A DNA stretch of 64,000 nt from Rhodeus uyekii (GCA_037043235.1 JAWRVZ010000154.1:1151001-1215000), one strand, 5' to 3'; shown: positions 1 through 11,670, counted from the first letter of the stretch. The notes: generated by a model not told the origin, from the letters alone. Program-made: numbers and translations.

Positions 1-510
1 GATGAGAGCAAGTTTACACTGTGCACATGTGACAGACGTGAAAGAGTCTGGAGATGCCATGGGGAATGTTATGCTGCGAGCAACATCATCCAGCATGACC
101 AGTTTGGAGGTGGGTCAGTAATGGTTTGAGGTACTGTTAAGTACCAGGATGAAATCCTCTGAGCCATTGTCAGACCTTACGCTGCTTCAGTGGCTCTGGG
201 TTCCTCCTGGTGCTTGATAATGCCCGGCCTCGTGTGGCTATTAGTGTAGGCAGTTTTTAGATGACGAAGGTATTGATGCCATTGACTGGCTCTCACATTC
301 CCCAGACGTGAATCCAATTGAGAACTTCTGGGACATTATGCATCGGAACTTCTGAAGGCGTCATCTAACACCTCAGACAGTCCTGGAGCCACTGATGCCC
401 TGATCCAGGTCTGGTTGGAGACCCGCCACCTGCCATCTCATCAGGAGCATGCCCAGACATCGCCGTCAGTGCAAACAGGCGAGTGGGGGCCATACACACT
501 AATGACTTAC
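1..510 (+). pseudogene. Tc1/mariner-like transposase remnant (C-terminal part)
   Basis: Reading all three forward frames gives broken pieces of a Tc1-type DDE transposase. They include a YQDEIL-like stretch followed by VRPYA near 150-185, then FLDDEGIDAIDW and SHSPDVNPIENFWDIM near 255-345, then RSMPRHRRQC and GGHTH near 435-500. In this family the DNPIE-type motif carries the third catalytic acid of the DD34E triad, and the enzyme cuts and pastes DNA at TA sites. Stops and frameshifts separate the blocks, and the segment holding the first catalytic acid lies outside or is lost at the window edge. The left end is cut by the window. This is a dead copy; the family call is firm and the subfamily is not determined. 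Confidence 0.85.
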
Positions 511-1744
511 ATTATGATTTGCTGTGATTAACTTCATGCAAGTTGGATCAGCCTGCAACAGATCTCATCAGCTTGTAACTAACTCATCAATGAACCATAA
601 AAAGGGTTATTTTTCTGTCTATACGCTGGGTTGATCCTGTTTGCATAACCCAACTGCTGGGTAAGTGATGGGTCAGTGTCATTGACAGCAAAGATTAAAC
701 ACACCCTCCCTCTTGTGTCATACATCTACATATGGTTGGCTACAATAAACTCAGTGTCTGGTTTATCTGGATAAAACTGGATTGGTTTTTCAAAGTGATT
801 CATCAGTCACTGCTGCATCACTGCATTGAGATGCCAAATATGATAAAACGTCTTTTTTAAGACAAGTTCTACCAACAAAGCTGACTTCATGCACTCTCAG
901 TCACACACACACAAACACATGTCCACCCTTTCATTTTCTTCCAATCTCTCTCACTCTATCTGGGAAATGATGGAGAAGTGAAGGGAGGGATCAGGAGGAT
1001 TCCGGGTCTCAATAAGGGCCACTGCACACATTCTACTAAATCAAATCAAAAGGCAAAGGTGAAACAGTCTGCAAAGAGAAAGGCTTTGGTTGGGTTGTGT
1101 CTCACACCGGAGCTGAATATTGACACTTGCACTGTGAGCAAGAGAAACCGTTATCTAAACCCTTGGCCTCCTAAACTGGTCTGTGACCAGCTTCCCCAAG
1201 CCTTAACCTCAACACAAATATAGCTCACCTCAAAACTGATTTCAGTAAAAACAGCTTATTAACAGCACTGTCATAATGTCTTTGCCATATTAAACAAGCC
1301 CTTAATTAATCAATTGAAACTCAATTAAAACCACAAAATCGTCATTGATCTGCACTCCATTCCATTGACACCTGATAAATTGTTACCTTATCTTCAGTAA
1401 CCTATCCGTAACACTCACTTTGGTTTCCGAAGCTGATTGGCCAAAAACGCACCAGTCAGAAAGAAGCATGAGGAACAAAGAGACTGCAGATGAACTCAAC
1501 AGCAGTGGTTGGGTTTATATAATGGTTCTTCTATGTGAGAAAGAGAGAAGATGGCACGGCAGCTGATTACATGAAAGAGGAGCTATTGTTCCATGAATAG
1601 AAAATCGATTTGATTGAGACTGAATTCACTCTGTGATGGCTTCATTTCCCTTTACAGCGAGCCAGATGATGAGCCTGCTCTATGTACAGGCGAATGATGG
1701 GAAATGATAGACATCCACGTACAAGAGCTGAAGTAACATGTATC
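511..1744. other. No gene seen; flank of Tc1 remnant
   Basis: Mostly AT-rich sequence without recognisable coding content. The first 150 bases probably still belong to the 3' untranslated part of the Tc1-like element. A short CA-rich stretch lies at about 903-920. The 81-codon frame at 978-1223 has no recognisable motif and is treated as chance. Confidence 0.5.
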
Positions 1745-2785
1745 TCTGTTCTATATTCATACATTTATGTGTATTTTAACATATGAAAAATACCCAACAT
1801 CAATGTATTGAAGCATCTAAAATATAAACCCTTTTAACACATGAAAAGCGTACAAAATCATCGTTTTGAAGAATAAAACATGTAGCCTTGAATGTATGAA
1901 AAGCGAATATCAATATATTGAAGCATCTAAAACGTAATGCCTTTAATGTATAAAAACATACTATATCACCTTATTAAAGCATCTAAAATGCAAACCTTTC
2001 AACATGTAAACATACACTGTTAACATATTGAGGCATCTAAAATGTAAACTCTTAAACATGGAAAACGTACAATATCGGCATATTGAAGGAGATAAAATGC
2101 AATGCCTTTAATTTATAAGGACGTGCAATATCAACATATTGAAGCATCTAAAACGTAAACCTTTTAACATGAAAATCATACAATATCAACATATCATCTA
2201 AATATGTTGATGATGTGTTGATGATATTAGCATCTAAAATGCAAACCTTTCAATATAAAGCATACAATGTGAACAAATTAAAGCATTTAAAATGTAAATC
2301 CTTAAGGCTGTTCCCTCCAATAACGATAACTATAAAGATAACAAGCATCCATAATGTTCTATTCATTAAGCATATGCTTGTATCACTTTAAATGGTTGAG
2401 TTCGTTACAGCAGGATGGATTCTGATTGGCTGTCAATGTTATTATCGTTCATCAGCCAGTTAAAATCGTTCTGAAAGGGATTCCAACGATGTAATTTCTC
2501 TGCGCCATTATCATTATAGCTGTGGTACGAACTCTGCTATCCTTTAATATTGAGAACGCTTTATAAAACTATATTTTTATCGTTATCTGTATAGTCATCG
2601 ACCATGGTGTGAACAGGCCGATCCCCGTAAAAAATCATGGTAAAAACGTACAATATCGACATACTGAGGCATCTAAAATGTAACGCCTTTAACGTATAAA
2701 AACATTCAATATCATCGTATTGAAACATCTAAAATGCAAACTTTTCAAAATAAAAACACTCCGTTAACTAACATAAACTCGACTC
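1745..2785. repeat. Degenerate 55-bp minisatellite
   Basis: A block with core GAAGCATCTAAAATG recurs near 1811, 1921, 1977, 2032, 2087, 2141, 2226, 2281, 2669 and 2724. Neighbouring copies are about 54-56 bases apart, so the unit is about 55 bp, with roughly 11-12 visible units including degenerate ones. Each unit also carries an AACATGTAAAA-like and a CAATATCAACATATTG-like segment. The array is interrupted at 2306-2619 by a separate inserted element. The units have diverged by many substitutions, so the array is old. Confidence 0.85.
2306..2619. mobile_element. Short hAT-like non-autonomous element inside the minisatellite
   Basis: The minisatellite pattern stops at 2305 and resumes after 2619. 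The inserted segment starts GGCTGTTCCCTCC and ends with the reverse complement of GGCCTGTTCACACC, an imperfect terminal inverted repeat. Just inside each end is a related stretch (ATAACGATAACTATAAAG at the left, TTTTATCGTTATCTGTATAG at the right). An 8-bp target duplication would be expected for hAT; ATCCTTAA and ATCCCCGT at the borders agree only partly. No coding frame is present. The insertion is clear; the superfamily is a moderate-confidence call. Confidence 0.55.
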
Positions 2786-3060
2786 CATGAGATAACGAAA
2801 ACACGCATTGCGTCAGTATCAGTTTCCTGCGAAAACTGAAGCCTGATTGGTTCACTTCTGTGCTTTTCATAGAAAAATGTCCCTTCAGCCTGCCAGAAAG
2901 TGTGGGGTCAACACAAAGCATACAATATGAACAAGTGCTTATTTATTTAAGTCGCACCAAAAGGGTAATTTAATCAGAATTTCTCAACTGAACTCTCGCA
3001 TAGTCATAGGTTGACTCTCACACATGCACAGTGGCATGTTATCTCAGGGATCCTTTCAAT

Positions 3061-3690
3061 TCACTCGCAGTCTCTGACGCAAATAGGAAACACTGTAAAA
3101 CCAGAAGCCGTCCTGCAAAGACTGAGCATCTCTCCTCTGTGATTCACTGATGACCTGAGGGAAGGCATAAAGGCGCAGAGGGGGCCACCTGTCGGCAAAT
3201 GTGTCAAAACTACATTGGACAGTGGGTGTTCTCTTTCAACGCGAAGAAATCCACATCCGACTGGCTGAAAAAGCTTCAAATTATGCAGACCGTCTGAGGG
3301 TGGAGTCTCTATTCCCCTGGGGGCGGTCCGTTCTGGAATAGAATATCTACTCCCATGTTCAAGGAGCCTGGCACATGTAAAATTGTCTTGTGCCCAGACT
3401 ACCGCTGTCATGTTGTCCGACCAGACCAGGACATGGTGCCCCCTGAGCTCCTGCTGAAACTCCCTGAAGGCCAGGAGCACTGCCATCATTTCCAGGCGGT
3501 TGATGAATCGATGATCGTCCAAGAGCCAAAGGCCAGCCTGCCATTGCACAGAGCACCCCAAGCAGTTTTGGAGGCTGTCACGACTACCTTCCTTCTGGAA
3601 ACCAAGCCCAGTTCCACACCCATCTGGTACAGATGGGGGGATTTCCAGCGGGTCAGGGCTCTTGTGCAGCTGTGGTTCACCCTGAGAATA
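3061..3690 (-). pseudogene. DIRS-type retrotransposon RNase H remnant
   Basis: Minus-strand translation gives VVVTASKTAWGALCNG and LAFGSWT in one frame, then INRLEMMAVLLAFREFQQEL and RGHHVLVWSDNMTAVV in another. This is the RNase H domain typical of fish DIRS elements, which removes RNA from RNA:DNA hybrids during reverse transcription. A further stretch, with VEREHPLS followed by LPTGGPL, resembles the linker after RNase H. At least one frameshift splits the domain near 3550 and internal pieces are missing. No terminal repeats of a DIRS element flank it, so it is an isolated fragment. The 118-codon plus-strand frame here is antisense to it. Confidence 0.75.
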
Positions 3691-3779
3691 AACTCACGCC
3701 AAACTCACTAATTTTCCAACAATAATGTGCAAAATAGGTTGAAACTTAGAGAGCTGGTCTCATTGGACATTTTAAAATG

Positions 3780-4245
3780 GATTGTAAATGACTTAGCACA
3801 ACCTCAGGAGCCTTAAAAGCAATACGTTATTTTATTGAATCTATTGACAACAAGCAACACTGTGCAGCCTTATTCATTGATCTATCCAAAGCATTTGATT
3901 CTGTTGAACTCAATGTTTACAGGCAGAAGGTCTCATCTCTAGTTCACTTAATAAAGGTGTGGGGGTCCGGCCTAGGAGAATGGTTGGATGGTCTGCTTTG
4001 TCCATCCCTAGACTAAAACACTGGCATTTTCTTACTTAGAAATCTATCCTGAGTCTGCTTTCTTCATATCTTCAGTTAACTACACCTGTTAAAACATGTA
4101 GTTGGTTATAGCCTCCGGTTCCAGAATTTTCTCTACTGTATGTTTCAGTGATGCGTACTGAATTGGGGAAAACGGCACTTAAATTTGCCTGGAATAACTT
4201 GAAAAATAATGCATGCAAAATTACTACTTTATCTGAGACGGTGAT
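3780..4245 (+). pseudogene. LINE reverse transcriptase scraps
   Basis: Around 3820-3930 one forward frame reads AIRYFIESIDNKQHCAALF then IDLSKAFDSVELNV, which matches the catalytic palm motif A of non-LTR reverse transcriptases (LFIDLSKAFD type). Around 4146-4240 another frame reads MRTELGKTALKFAWNNL, the usual C-terminal region of L2/Rex-type ORF2 proteins. The middle of the domain, including the YADD box, is missing, so this is a deleted, dead LINE copy. Clade assignment beyond an L2/Rex-like LINE is uncertain. Confidence 0.6.
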
Positions 4246-5628
4246 TGGACATTGCTTAATGAATTATATATGCATATATTTGAATTTGCATATATTGAAT
4301 TAGCATACAGTACACTGTTTGAAATGTGTATTTGTGCATAAAATGCAGGAATATTATGATATTATTATAATATATTATTATTAATAATTAATATTATTAT
4401 ATAATATTGTTATATGATATTATAGATAATATTATGCTGCATTAAATATTTGTAATTTAGTATTACACTGTGATTGGTCCAAATTTCTATCTGAAGTGCA
4501 TTCAGGTATCTAAGATGATAAACAACCAAACCAGACCAAACCAGTATTTTCATTCTGAATATAAGAACCAGCTGGAGAATGCTTCTGAATATATCTTTAT
4601 TTCTTTAACAAGACTGTTAAAGTATAAATTCTTGCATGAATTATGGTGGCAAGTACACTAATCTTCCAATCCACTTAGCTTAACATGTTTCCTTCTTATT
4701 ATTTGAATATACATTTTTTTTCTCTGATTTGGTAGGAGTTGTACGGTATAGTTCAGAGAAAGAGATCTAGCTGCACAATACACCAACATACAGCTTATGC
4801 ATACAGATGAAGGCCTATATATGGTTCTATTATGAAACAATTCAATGAAGACAGTGTAAAAGATATACAAGATTGCAAACGTCTCTCACATGCAAATATC
4901 TCTGTCTGTCTAAAATCGCCAGTGTAATACTTCCAGATCTATAAAGCCCTCGGCAAAATACAAAAATAAACCATGTCTACAACAGCATTGGCAACAGAAC
5001 CTCAGGTGTGCACCTTCATCACTTTATAGATGATTCATGATTACGATTTATATAGGCTTCAGAGTTTATGATTCATTGAAAGGAATAATGGAATAATAAA
5101 AGGAAAGGGAAATAAAGAATGTTCTGGTCTATTAAGCTATTGGTTGAACATGCTGCAGTAATAAAAGGGTTATATTACACGTGTTTATTCCCCTGAAGTC
5201 CACTTTGTGTCACAAACGTGTTTTTCCCATCACAAAATAATTTTTTTCAAAATTATTTCCCAGATAATTGCTGCTGTGCCTTTAAGAAACGTCCCCATTA
5301 TGCAAAATAAGAACGTGCAAATTCATTAAATCAGTAATTCCTGAGTGTTTCTAAATGATTCACTAATAGGAAGTGGATCATAAATGAAAATGATTTTCAT
5401 GCTTGTATTGTATGATTTTAATTAATTCAAAACAACAGCTTGCAAGAGTCATGTGTTCATGAATCCGATTATACAGGTAACATTGTACATTTTGATTCAC
5501 TAAAAAGAACCAGCACACTACACTGATTCATTAAAAAGGAAAGGTTCACAAGTTTTATTTGTTTGTGAATCGGACCAAACTGATAACTTCGTATGATTTT
5601 GAGTCACATAAAGTCATTATATTCATGA
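4246..5628. other. AT-rich sequence, no gene seen
   Basis: Includes a very AT-rich stretch at about 4350-4450 made of ATTATTATA-like repeats. The remainder has recurring loose motifs such as GATTCA and TCACTAAAA (5390-5620). They resemble degenerate copies of an unnamed dispersed repeat, and the same style of sequence resumes after the DIRS element at 9460-9850. No coding evidence. Confidence 0.5.
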
Positions 5629-5840
5629 ACGTCTCAGGTTACTTACGTAACCCTAGTTCCCTTAGAGGGAACGAGACACTGCGTCGGAACGCATATGGAA
5701 ACGCCTTAGCGTGATTGTCTCTTGAAGCGCAATTGAAACCAGGTGTGCGAGTGCAATCACCGAGGGTGATATCATGAGCCAGGAGTATATAGGCACGCAG
5801 TGAACTAGAAGCCTCAGCTTAACTAGTGTCTGAAACAGCC
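5629..5840. repeat. DIRS copy 1 inverted terminal repeat (element 3' side)
   Basis: Starts ACGTCTCAGGTTACTTACG and runs to about AACTAGTGTCTGAAACAGC. The part from 5661 onward is the reverse complement of 9264-9432 with only a few differences, for example the shared GAGGGTGATATCATGAGCC and GGAGTATATAGGCACGC segments. The outermost 35 bases are unique to this end and are repeated, inverted, inside the element in the internal complementary region. Confidence 0.9.
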
Positions 5841-5865
5841 GGCGTGCGATGGAGCTGAGGCTACG

Positions 5866-5970
5866 AGACGCAGTGTCTCGTTCCCTCTAAGGGAACTAGG
5901 GTTACGTAAGTAACCTGAGACGTTCCCTGTCAAGGGAACTCAACACTGCGTCGGAACGCATATGGGAACG
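5866..5970. repeat. DIRS copy 1 internal complementary region
   Basis: The first half (5866-5924) is the reverse complement of the left outer end at 5629-5680. The second half (5920-5970, with GTTCCCTGTCAAGGGAACTC) is the reverse complement of the right outer end at 9400-9448. In DIRS1-type elements this region templates completion of the two ends and circle formation, so its presence shows that both termini here are original. Confidence 0.9.
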
Positions 5971-6022
5971 AGAATACCCACGCCGCCTCAGCGAACGGAG
6001 TACGCCAAGCTAACGTAGCTCA

Positions 6023-7044
6023 CTACGAAAGGGCCAAGGTTCCCAAAGCGGGGTTAAGGTCTAACTGGTAGAACCTAATAAGAGTATGCGGTGAGGACCA
6101 GCCAGCCGCATCACAAGTATCAGCAAGGGGAGCCCCTGCGCAAAAGCTTTTAGAGGTAGCCATGCTCCGGGTAGAGTGGGCGTGGACATGCAGTAGGAAC
6201 TGCTGACCCGCCGAGCCATAAGTCAGTGAGATAGTCTCGACTATCCACCTGCTCAAAGTTAGTTCTGACGCTGGAGCTCCCTTAGGAGCCCCGAAGCATA
6301 CAAAGAGTAGGTCTGACCTACGTAATGAAACCGCTCTGCGGACGTAGGTGTCCAGTGCTCACACTGGACAGACCTTGTTCTTGGACTCCTGGTCACGACT
6401 GGAGGGGAAGACATAAGGCCTGCAGTATAGTGTGACGAGCCGGGCTCGAACGCACTTTAGGAACATATCCAGGTCTGGAAAAGAGGAAAGCTTTCGCCAG
6501 ACAAGGAACAAACTCCAAACAGGAGGGGCCACTGAGAGGGCCTGAAGGTACCAAGCCTCTAAAAGGAGGAGATGGCTAAAAGGAACACCGTTTTAAGGGT
6601 GAGGAATTCCTCCGAGATGTCCTCGAGTGGCTCAAGGGTGCCTGGGACAGAGCCTGGAGAACCAGGGACAGGTCCCAGGGTGGCACCCGAGAGCGTACTG
6701 CTGGCCTTAGCCTCAAAGTGCCACGAAGGAAACTCACTACTAGGGGGTCCCAACCCCGAGGGGTACCACTTGGGGGTACGTGGTAAGCCGTAATGGCAGC
6801 CACGTACACCTTAAGCGTGGAGGGGGACAGCCCGGCAGCGAACTTTTCTTGTAGAACTCCAGGACGATACCACATGGCAGGTCACTGGGTCTAAATGTTT
6901 GTCACTGCACCAGGAAGTGAAAATACTCCACTTCTGAGCGTAGAGCTTCCTCGTGGACGGGGCTCTAGAGTGGAAAATGGTCTCAACGACCTCAGTCGAG
7001 AGACCTGAGTCTATGAGTCGGGCCCCCTCAGAGGCCAGACCCAC
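6023..7044 (-). pseudogene. DIRS copy 1 tyrosine recombinase remnant
   Basis: The recombinase joins the circular DNA copy to the target. Minus-strand pieces in order: an N-terminal core-binding part with SRAPSTRKLYAQKW near 6950 and FAAGLSPSTLKVYVAAI near 6800, a middle part running to about 6560, and a C-terminal catalytic part at 6023-6256. The last part keeps an HSTR motif (H-x-x-R, near 6176) and a tyrosine in LIRFYQLDL (near 6070), the expected position of the nucleophile. The pieces lie in different frames, so at least two frameshifts or stops break the gene. It lies downstream of RT, as in intact DIRS elements. Confidence 0.85.
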
Positions 7045-7197
7045 AGATTCCGCAGTTCCGGGCGAGGATGAAGTATCCTGCCCTAAGCCTGGAACAGAAG
7101 GTCCACTCTGATAGCAACCTCGGTTGCGAGACCAATACCATGCGCTAGGCCCCCTCGGAGGCCGAGCACATCTACTCCAGAACTCCCAGGAGCGGAG

Positions 7198-8064
7198 CTA
7201 GAGCTGCATCCACGCACTTGTTGAAAGTGTGAGGAGACAAGCTAGGCCGAACGGAAGAACTTGGTATAGATAAGCCTTGTCCCCAAAGGCGAATCTGAGG
7301 AACTTCCGGTACTGTGGAAGGATGGAGACATGCAAATATGCGTCCTTCAGATCTGTCGCGACAAGCCGGTCCTCAGACCTGGCTTGCACTACAAACTGCT
7401 TCAGAGTTAACTCTCTAAATCTCAGTGGCGAAGATCTAAAGTAGGACGCAAGCCTCCATCCCTTCTAGGGACGATGAAGTATCGGCTATAAAAGCCCGGA
7501 CCTCTGGCTGAGAGAGGAACATACCTTATGGCCTCTTTCCCCAGCAATGAGTCGACTTCCTATCCCATGACCAGAGCCTGCTCGGGGACCACCAGAGTTG
7601 GCAGAACCCCCGAAAAATCCGGGTGGATAGACCCGGAACAAAGTAGCATATCATTCTGATACGGTACGCAGGACCCTTCTGAGAGATACCTGGCAGACGT
7701 AACCACGCTACCATGAAATCTACTAAGGGTATCAGTCTCTCGAGACTGACCTCTGGACAGATATGTTTTTCTACTCGGGGCCCTGGATGGCACCAGAGAG
7801 CCTCCGGAGCAGATGCTCTAAAACCCTCCTCAGAGGGGGCAGCCTGCCCAGTGCGCCCCGTGTGGGGCACAACCGGAAGTAGCTACCTGCGATGAGCATG
7901 ACCCGGCCCCCTCGAGGTACCGAGCCTGCTACCGCGCTTACAGGGCACTGATCTACCCCTCGAGGCAGACCAGCGGGGGGCCCCTGCCTAGCCTGGAGGA
8001 CAGCCCTCAGATCTGTCCTGCCAGAAGGCTGCAGCTGAGCGTGACAACCTGTACTGCCACCCAA
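7198..8064 (-). pseudogene. DIRS copy 1 reverse transcriptase remnant
   Basis: At 7198-7389 the minus strand reads VATDLKDAYLHVSILPQY then AYLYQVLPFGLA, the palm motifs of DIRS reverse transcriptases (DLKDAY holds a catalytic aspartate). Farther upstream, SLERLIPLVDFMVAWLRLPG (about 7690-7750) and FPTL- and QALVMG-type pieces match the region that precedes RT in this family. Frameshifts divide these blocks, and the frame ends shortly after LPFGLA, before the metal-binding xxDD box. What follows is a deletion joining directly to the recombinase, so the enzyme cannot be made from this copy. Confidence 0.85.
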
Positions 8065-8076
8065 CAGAGGGGGCTG

Positions 8077-9240
8077 TCAGGTGACAACGCTCTGCCGCTG
8101 AGCAGCGCGGTAGGAGGAGCCGCTGCTGGGCTGCGGCTGGCTCGCAGTCCCAGACACTCGAGAGCGACGGGGAAGAATTCTCCTGAATGCTACCTCCCGC
8201 TTTGCAGCCTCATTAAACCTCTCGACTGCCATCTCGATAGCATCGCCGAAGAGGCCAGGAGGCATAAGAGGGGCATAAAGAGGATATTCTTATTTTTCTC
8301 TCTCTCTCAGCGCGGTCAAAAAGCATGGCGCAGAGAGAGATAGCAGTGGCCCTGCGCAGCTCGGCGACTGCCAAAGGGCCATCCCCCGCCCTCATCGAGG
8401 ATATGGGCGGCGTCGGGATTTCAGGGGCGGCGATGAGTGGTGCGCGAAATAACTCGCCAACTTCCACTCTAGGCATCGCCCCTAAACCGGCCACAGGAGT
8501 AGCATAGTTAACGGCTCAACGCTGCTATACACTCTGTGAGAAGCGGGCTATTTCCATGACCTCAACACCTCGATGTGGAGGTTCGGGAAAAAAAGGCAAA
8601 CCCCGACGCTGAGGCTGCACTCGGGCGGCAGGCAACACTCGTCCTTGAACGAGCGTCCCTTGGCTCAGCTGGTCACTCGAGACCCAGCCTCGCCATTGCC
8701 CGAAACCTCAAGCAGCTCCTCAAATGCAGATGAGATTGATGGCGGTTCAACCTCATCCACATCGATGCTGACTAAATCCACCTCCAACTTCTCAAAATTG
8801 GAGAGGTTCAGCAACGCTTCCTCACCCTGGTCGGAAGTAGTCACCACATGGTGCGCTTCCGAGTCCTGCGTGAGGGTAGATTTAACAGGAAAGGGAGAAG
8901 AAAAGGCGTCCCCGTCTCCAACCCCGCTGTTAAACCCAGTTGTGATCCTCATGAGCGCGACCGCCGCTGAGCCTCAGCTGCAGCGGGGCCAGATCACGAG
9001 GACCGCGAGCCTGAGCAGTTCCCTCAAAAACTGCCAGGCAGAGCGGAGAGTGCGCGGCGGCAGCCGCAAACACTCTGCACACTCAGAGCCCTCGAGCAGT
9101 GAGCATGCATGCAAACATGTGACACAGAGAGCGTGTATATCACTGCCCGTGATGAAACGCGGCAGGAGTGACACAACGCAAAAATCTGTGTACCCGCCAT
9201 CAAAACATAGGTAAGTGAAAATCAAACTTACAGCCAGCAA
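8077..9240 (-). pseudogene. DIRS copy 1 Gag-like ORF remnant
   Basis: The 5' part (minus, 9240 down to 8974) reads LPRFITGSDIHALCVTCL then CLRLPPRTLRSA. It aligns with the first ORF of DIRS copy 2, where PLFITGRDTHGLCVVCL and FSLRTLRSRLA occupy the same places. It is followed by an acidic, serine-rich stretch (8665-8952) and a further frame at 8213-8494 (MAGLGAMPRVEVGELFRAPL). DIRS Gag-like proteins are thought to package the RNA. At least two frame changes are needed to read through, so this is broken. Confidence 0.75.
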
Positions 9241-9263
9241 TGCACTTTACACACACGTTAGCT

Positions 9264-9450
9264 TCGAGCGCTGTTGAAGACACTAAAGCTGAGGCTTCTA
9301 GTTCACTGCGTGCCTATATACTCCTGGCTCATGATATCACCCTCGGTGATTACACTCGCACACCTGGTTTCAATTGCGCTTCAAGAAACAATCACGCTAA
9401 GGCGTTCCCATATGCGTTCCGACGCAGTGTTGAGTTCCCTTGACAGGGAA
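9264..9450. repeat. DIRS copy 1 inverted terminal repeat (element 5' side)
   Basis: Reverse complement of 5661-5840 over most of its length. In the element's own orientation it lies just upstream of the Gag-like ORF and should hold the promoter; the minus strand has a GAGTATATAGGC TATA-like segment near 9315-9330. The outer end, GTTGAGTTCCCTTGACAGGG, is mirrored in the internal complementary region. Confidence 0.88.
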
Positions 9451-11670
9451 CCAGACTTAACAGATATGATTCATGAACAAATGAGTCATATACAAATTCA
9501 AATGATTCACATTTTCATTTTAGTCTCATTAAAAGGTATATATACATTGATTTACTAAAATTCACAAGATTAATTTGTTCATTCATTTATTCACTGGTTG
9601 CGATATATGTTTCTAATTCACTAAAAAGAAAAAAAGTATTTGATTGATTTGTTCATAAATTGCACTACATTGCTTATGAATCGTCTCAACATTGGTCACA
9701 TTTTCTGTTTTTGGTTGCACTAAATAGAACCGGCTCAAAAGAGTCATTTGTATGTAAATCAAAATTAAATAAATGTTAAATATTAAATAACATTTAATAA
9801 AGAACCCAATCAGAAGATTCATTTATTTGTGAATCAGACAACATTGGTCAAGCTGCATGTTTGTTTTTGCATACACACTAATAACTCGCAATTAATGCCA
9901 AAAATATTACTTCTGTTTCCGTGCCAGTGCAGATTCAAACAGCGAGAAAAGGTGGCTTGTTCTGAATCAATGTTAAAGGGCATCTACCACTTCAGTGCCA
10001 TTAGATGAACACGGCTCCATGTACCTCGGGAACAGATGCTTGCGCAGGTGTAAGTGTGACCTTTTACTGACCTTCAACAGACCTCCACATCACCCTCAAA
10101 GCCGGCATCACACCTGTACGACACAACAGAGATTTATTTCCAAATCTCCTCTCTCCCTCGCCGCACAAGCAAGGCCCCGTTACCCAAAAGAAAGAGCGTG
10201 AATGTGTGTGTGTGCGCATTTCCATCCTCCAGCATGCGCATACACCTGTCCACACCTGCATTCAAATGGCAGCTATGAATCTTCATTGCATCTATCGGTG
10301 TGGAAAGCGTCTCTTCTCTAAATGACTATTGATGATGCCGCTGCATTGTAAGGAAAGCGACTACGGAGGGGAAATTTTCAGAGAGAGAAAGAAAGCAGGG
10401 TCATTCTACTCAAGTCAGAATCTTAAGGCAAACCCTTGAGGTGCCGACAGCGCCTTGATTTATCAGCCCTGTTTCCGGCTTATGTGTGTATGATGTCATA
10501 TCGGCCTGCATTAATCAAACTGAACGTAATCCAAAACGCACGGATCAATGCCGAGACAGACAATAGAGTGAGCACATCCTTGTTTGCCGCTGATATATAA
10601 TGGCCATAATCCCATTTAAGTAGCATTAATTAGCTTTGGTTTGAAGTCTTGAATCATAATATACTTTAATATATCATAGTTGCCAAGGTTACTGTCTGTT
10701 ACTGAACAGCCCAGTGAAATGATTCTTCAGCTGCACAAGAGAGATGTAGGCCTCATTAGTGCTGATTATAAACCGCTAAACTGCAAAAACTTGTTCTCCT
10801 TTCATTCCTCGCCAAGTAGTTTCCTCTTATCTTCTTGGAAATTCCCAAATGAAAACCAACGGCCAGTATTCAAGGTCTTCTACCACACTCTGAAGGTTTT
10901 CTTCCTCTGTATCTTTCCTCTTTTGGTTTGCTACGGCTTGGGTCTGTTTAAAGCTGTTGGGCAAAATGCGTAGTGGGGAAACTCGTTGATAAAAACGCCA
11001 CATTCCTTCATGGATAACAACATAAAAGATGCCCTTGACAATGTAAGTGAAGAAACAAAAGCATCCTCAAGACTGGGTCATCAGATCAATGCCTTATTGC
11101 GTGCTATGATGTCATTTCGCTGCTGCTTAACAACATCTACCAGCATTTTAGAGGCAGCTAAAAGACAGCCGGCAGGAACGCAGCTGTCTCACAGTCAGCA
11201 ACAGCACAGACGAGACTTTGGCACGCTTTAAAAGAAACAAATGCATGCTAAGGTGTGGAAGAGTTACATCATCATTCCGAACACTTTCTATTGCACGAAT
11301 TTACCAACTAATTTCTAAAAGGGCACTGAAATGTCACTTTCTTGTCACTGTCTTCTATTGCTACAGTTCAATTCAGTCATTATTTGCTCACCCAAATATT
11401 TACTTACCAATCTTAGTTGCCTAGAACACAAAAGGAAAAACACAGCAGAATGTCAGAAGGATGTACCGGTGCTTTAAAAACCGAAATAAAAGTAGTTCAT
11501 TCATATTAATGATCTTCCTGACATTTCAAAGCTATTTATTTGAATAGATATTTCCAAAAAAAAAGTTTATACTTTTCATTAAATGCAAAGTTTTATTTAC
11601 AAACAAAAATGTTCCATACAAATATTCTGAGCGCATCAGAGGACAAAGTATTTGGAAAACAAGTACTGTG
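9451..11670. other. No gene seen; possible conserved non-coding patches
   Basis: No coding frame with recognisable motifs. Around 10480-10650 the sequence is less repetitive and has TAATTA/ATTAAT-type homeodomain core motifs (CTGCATTAATCAAACTG, AGCATTAATTAGC), a style often seen in conserved enhancers, but base content alone cannot prove this. Frames of 60-100 codons here look random. Confidence 0.4.

Larger units (their letters stand above)
5629..9450 (-). mobile_element. DIRS-type retrotransposon, copy 1 (internally deleted)
   Basis: The unit is bounded by inverted terminal repeats (5629-5840 and 9264-9450) and has an internal complementary region (5866-5970) at its 3' side. That is the diagnostic DIRS1 layout; such elements integrate with a tyrosine recombinase through a circular intermediate and make no target duplication. 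Coding remnants run on the minus strand in the order Gag, RT, tyrosine recombinase. The RT-to-recombinase junction (about 7060-7198) lacks most of the RNase H region. The coding parts carry many frameshifts, so this copy is not autonomous. The similar AT-rich sequence on both sides suggests it landed in older repeat-rich DNA. The 213-codon plus-strand frame at 8573-9214 is antisense to gag. Confidence 0.92.

Noticed and set aside
8573..9214. 213-codon plus-strand frame
   Set aside because: It lies antisense to the DIRS copy 1 Gag-like region, which has clear similarity to copy 2 on the other strand.
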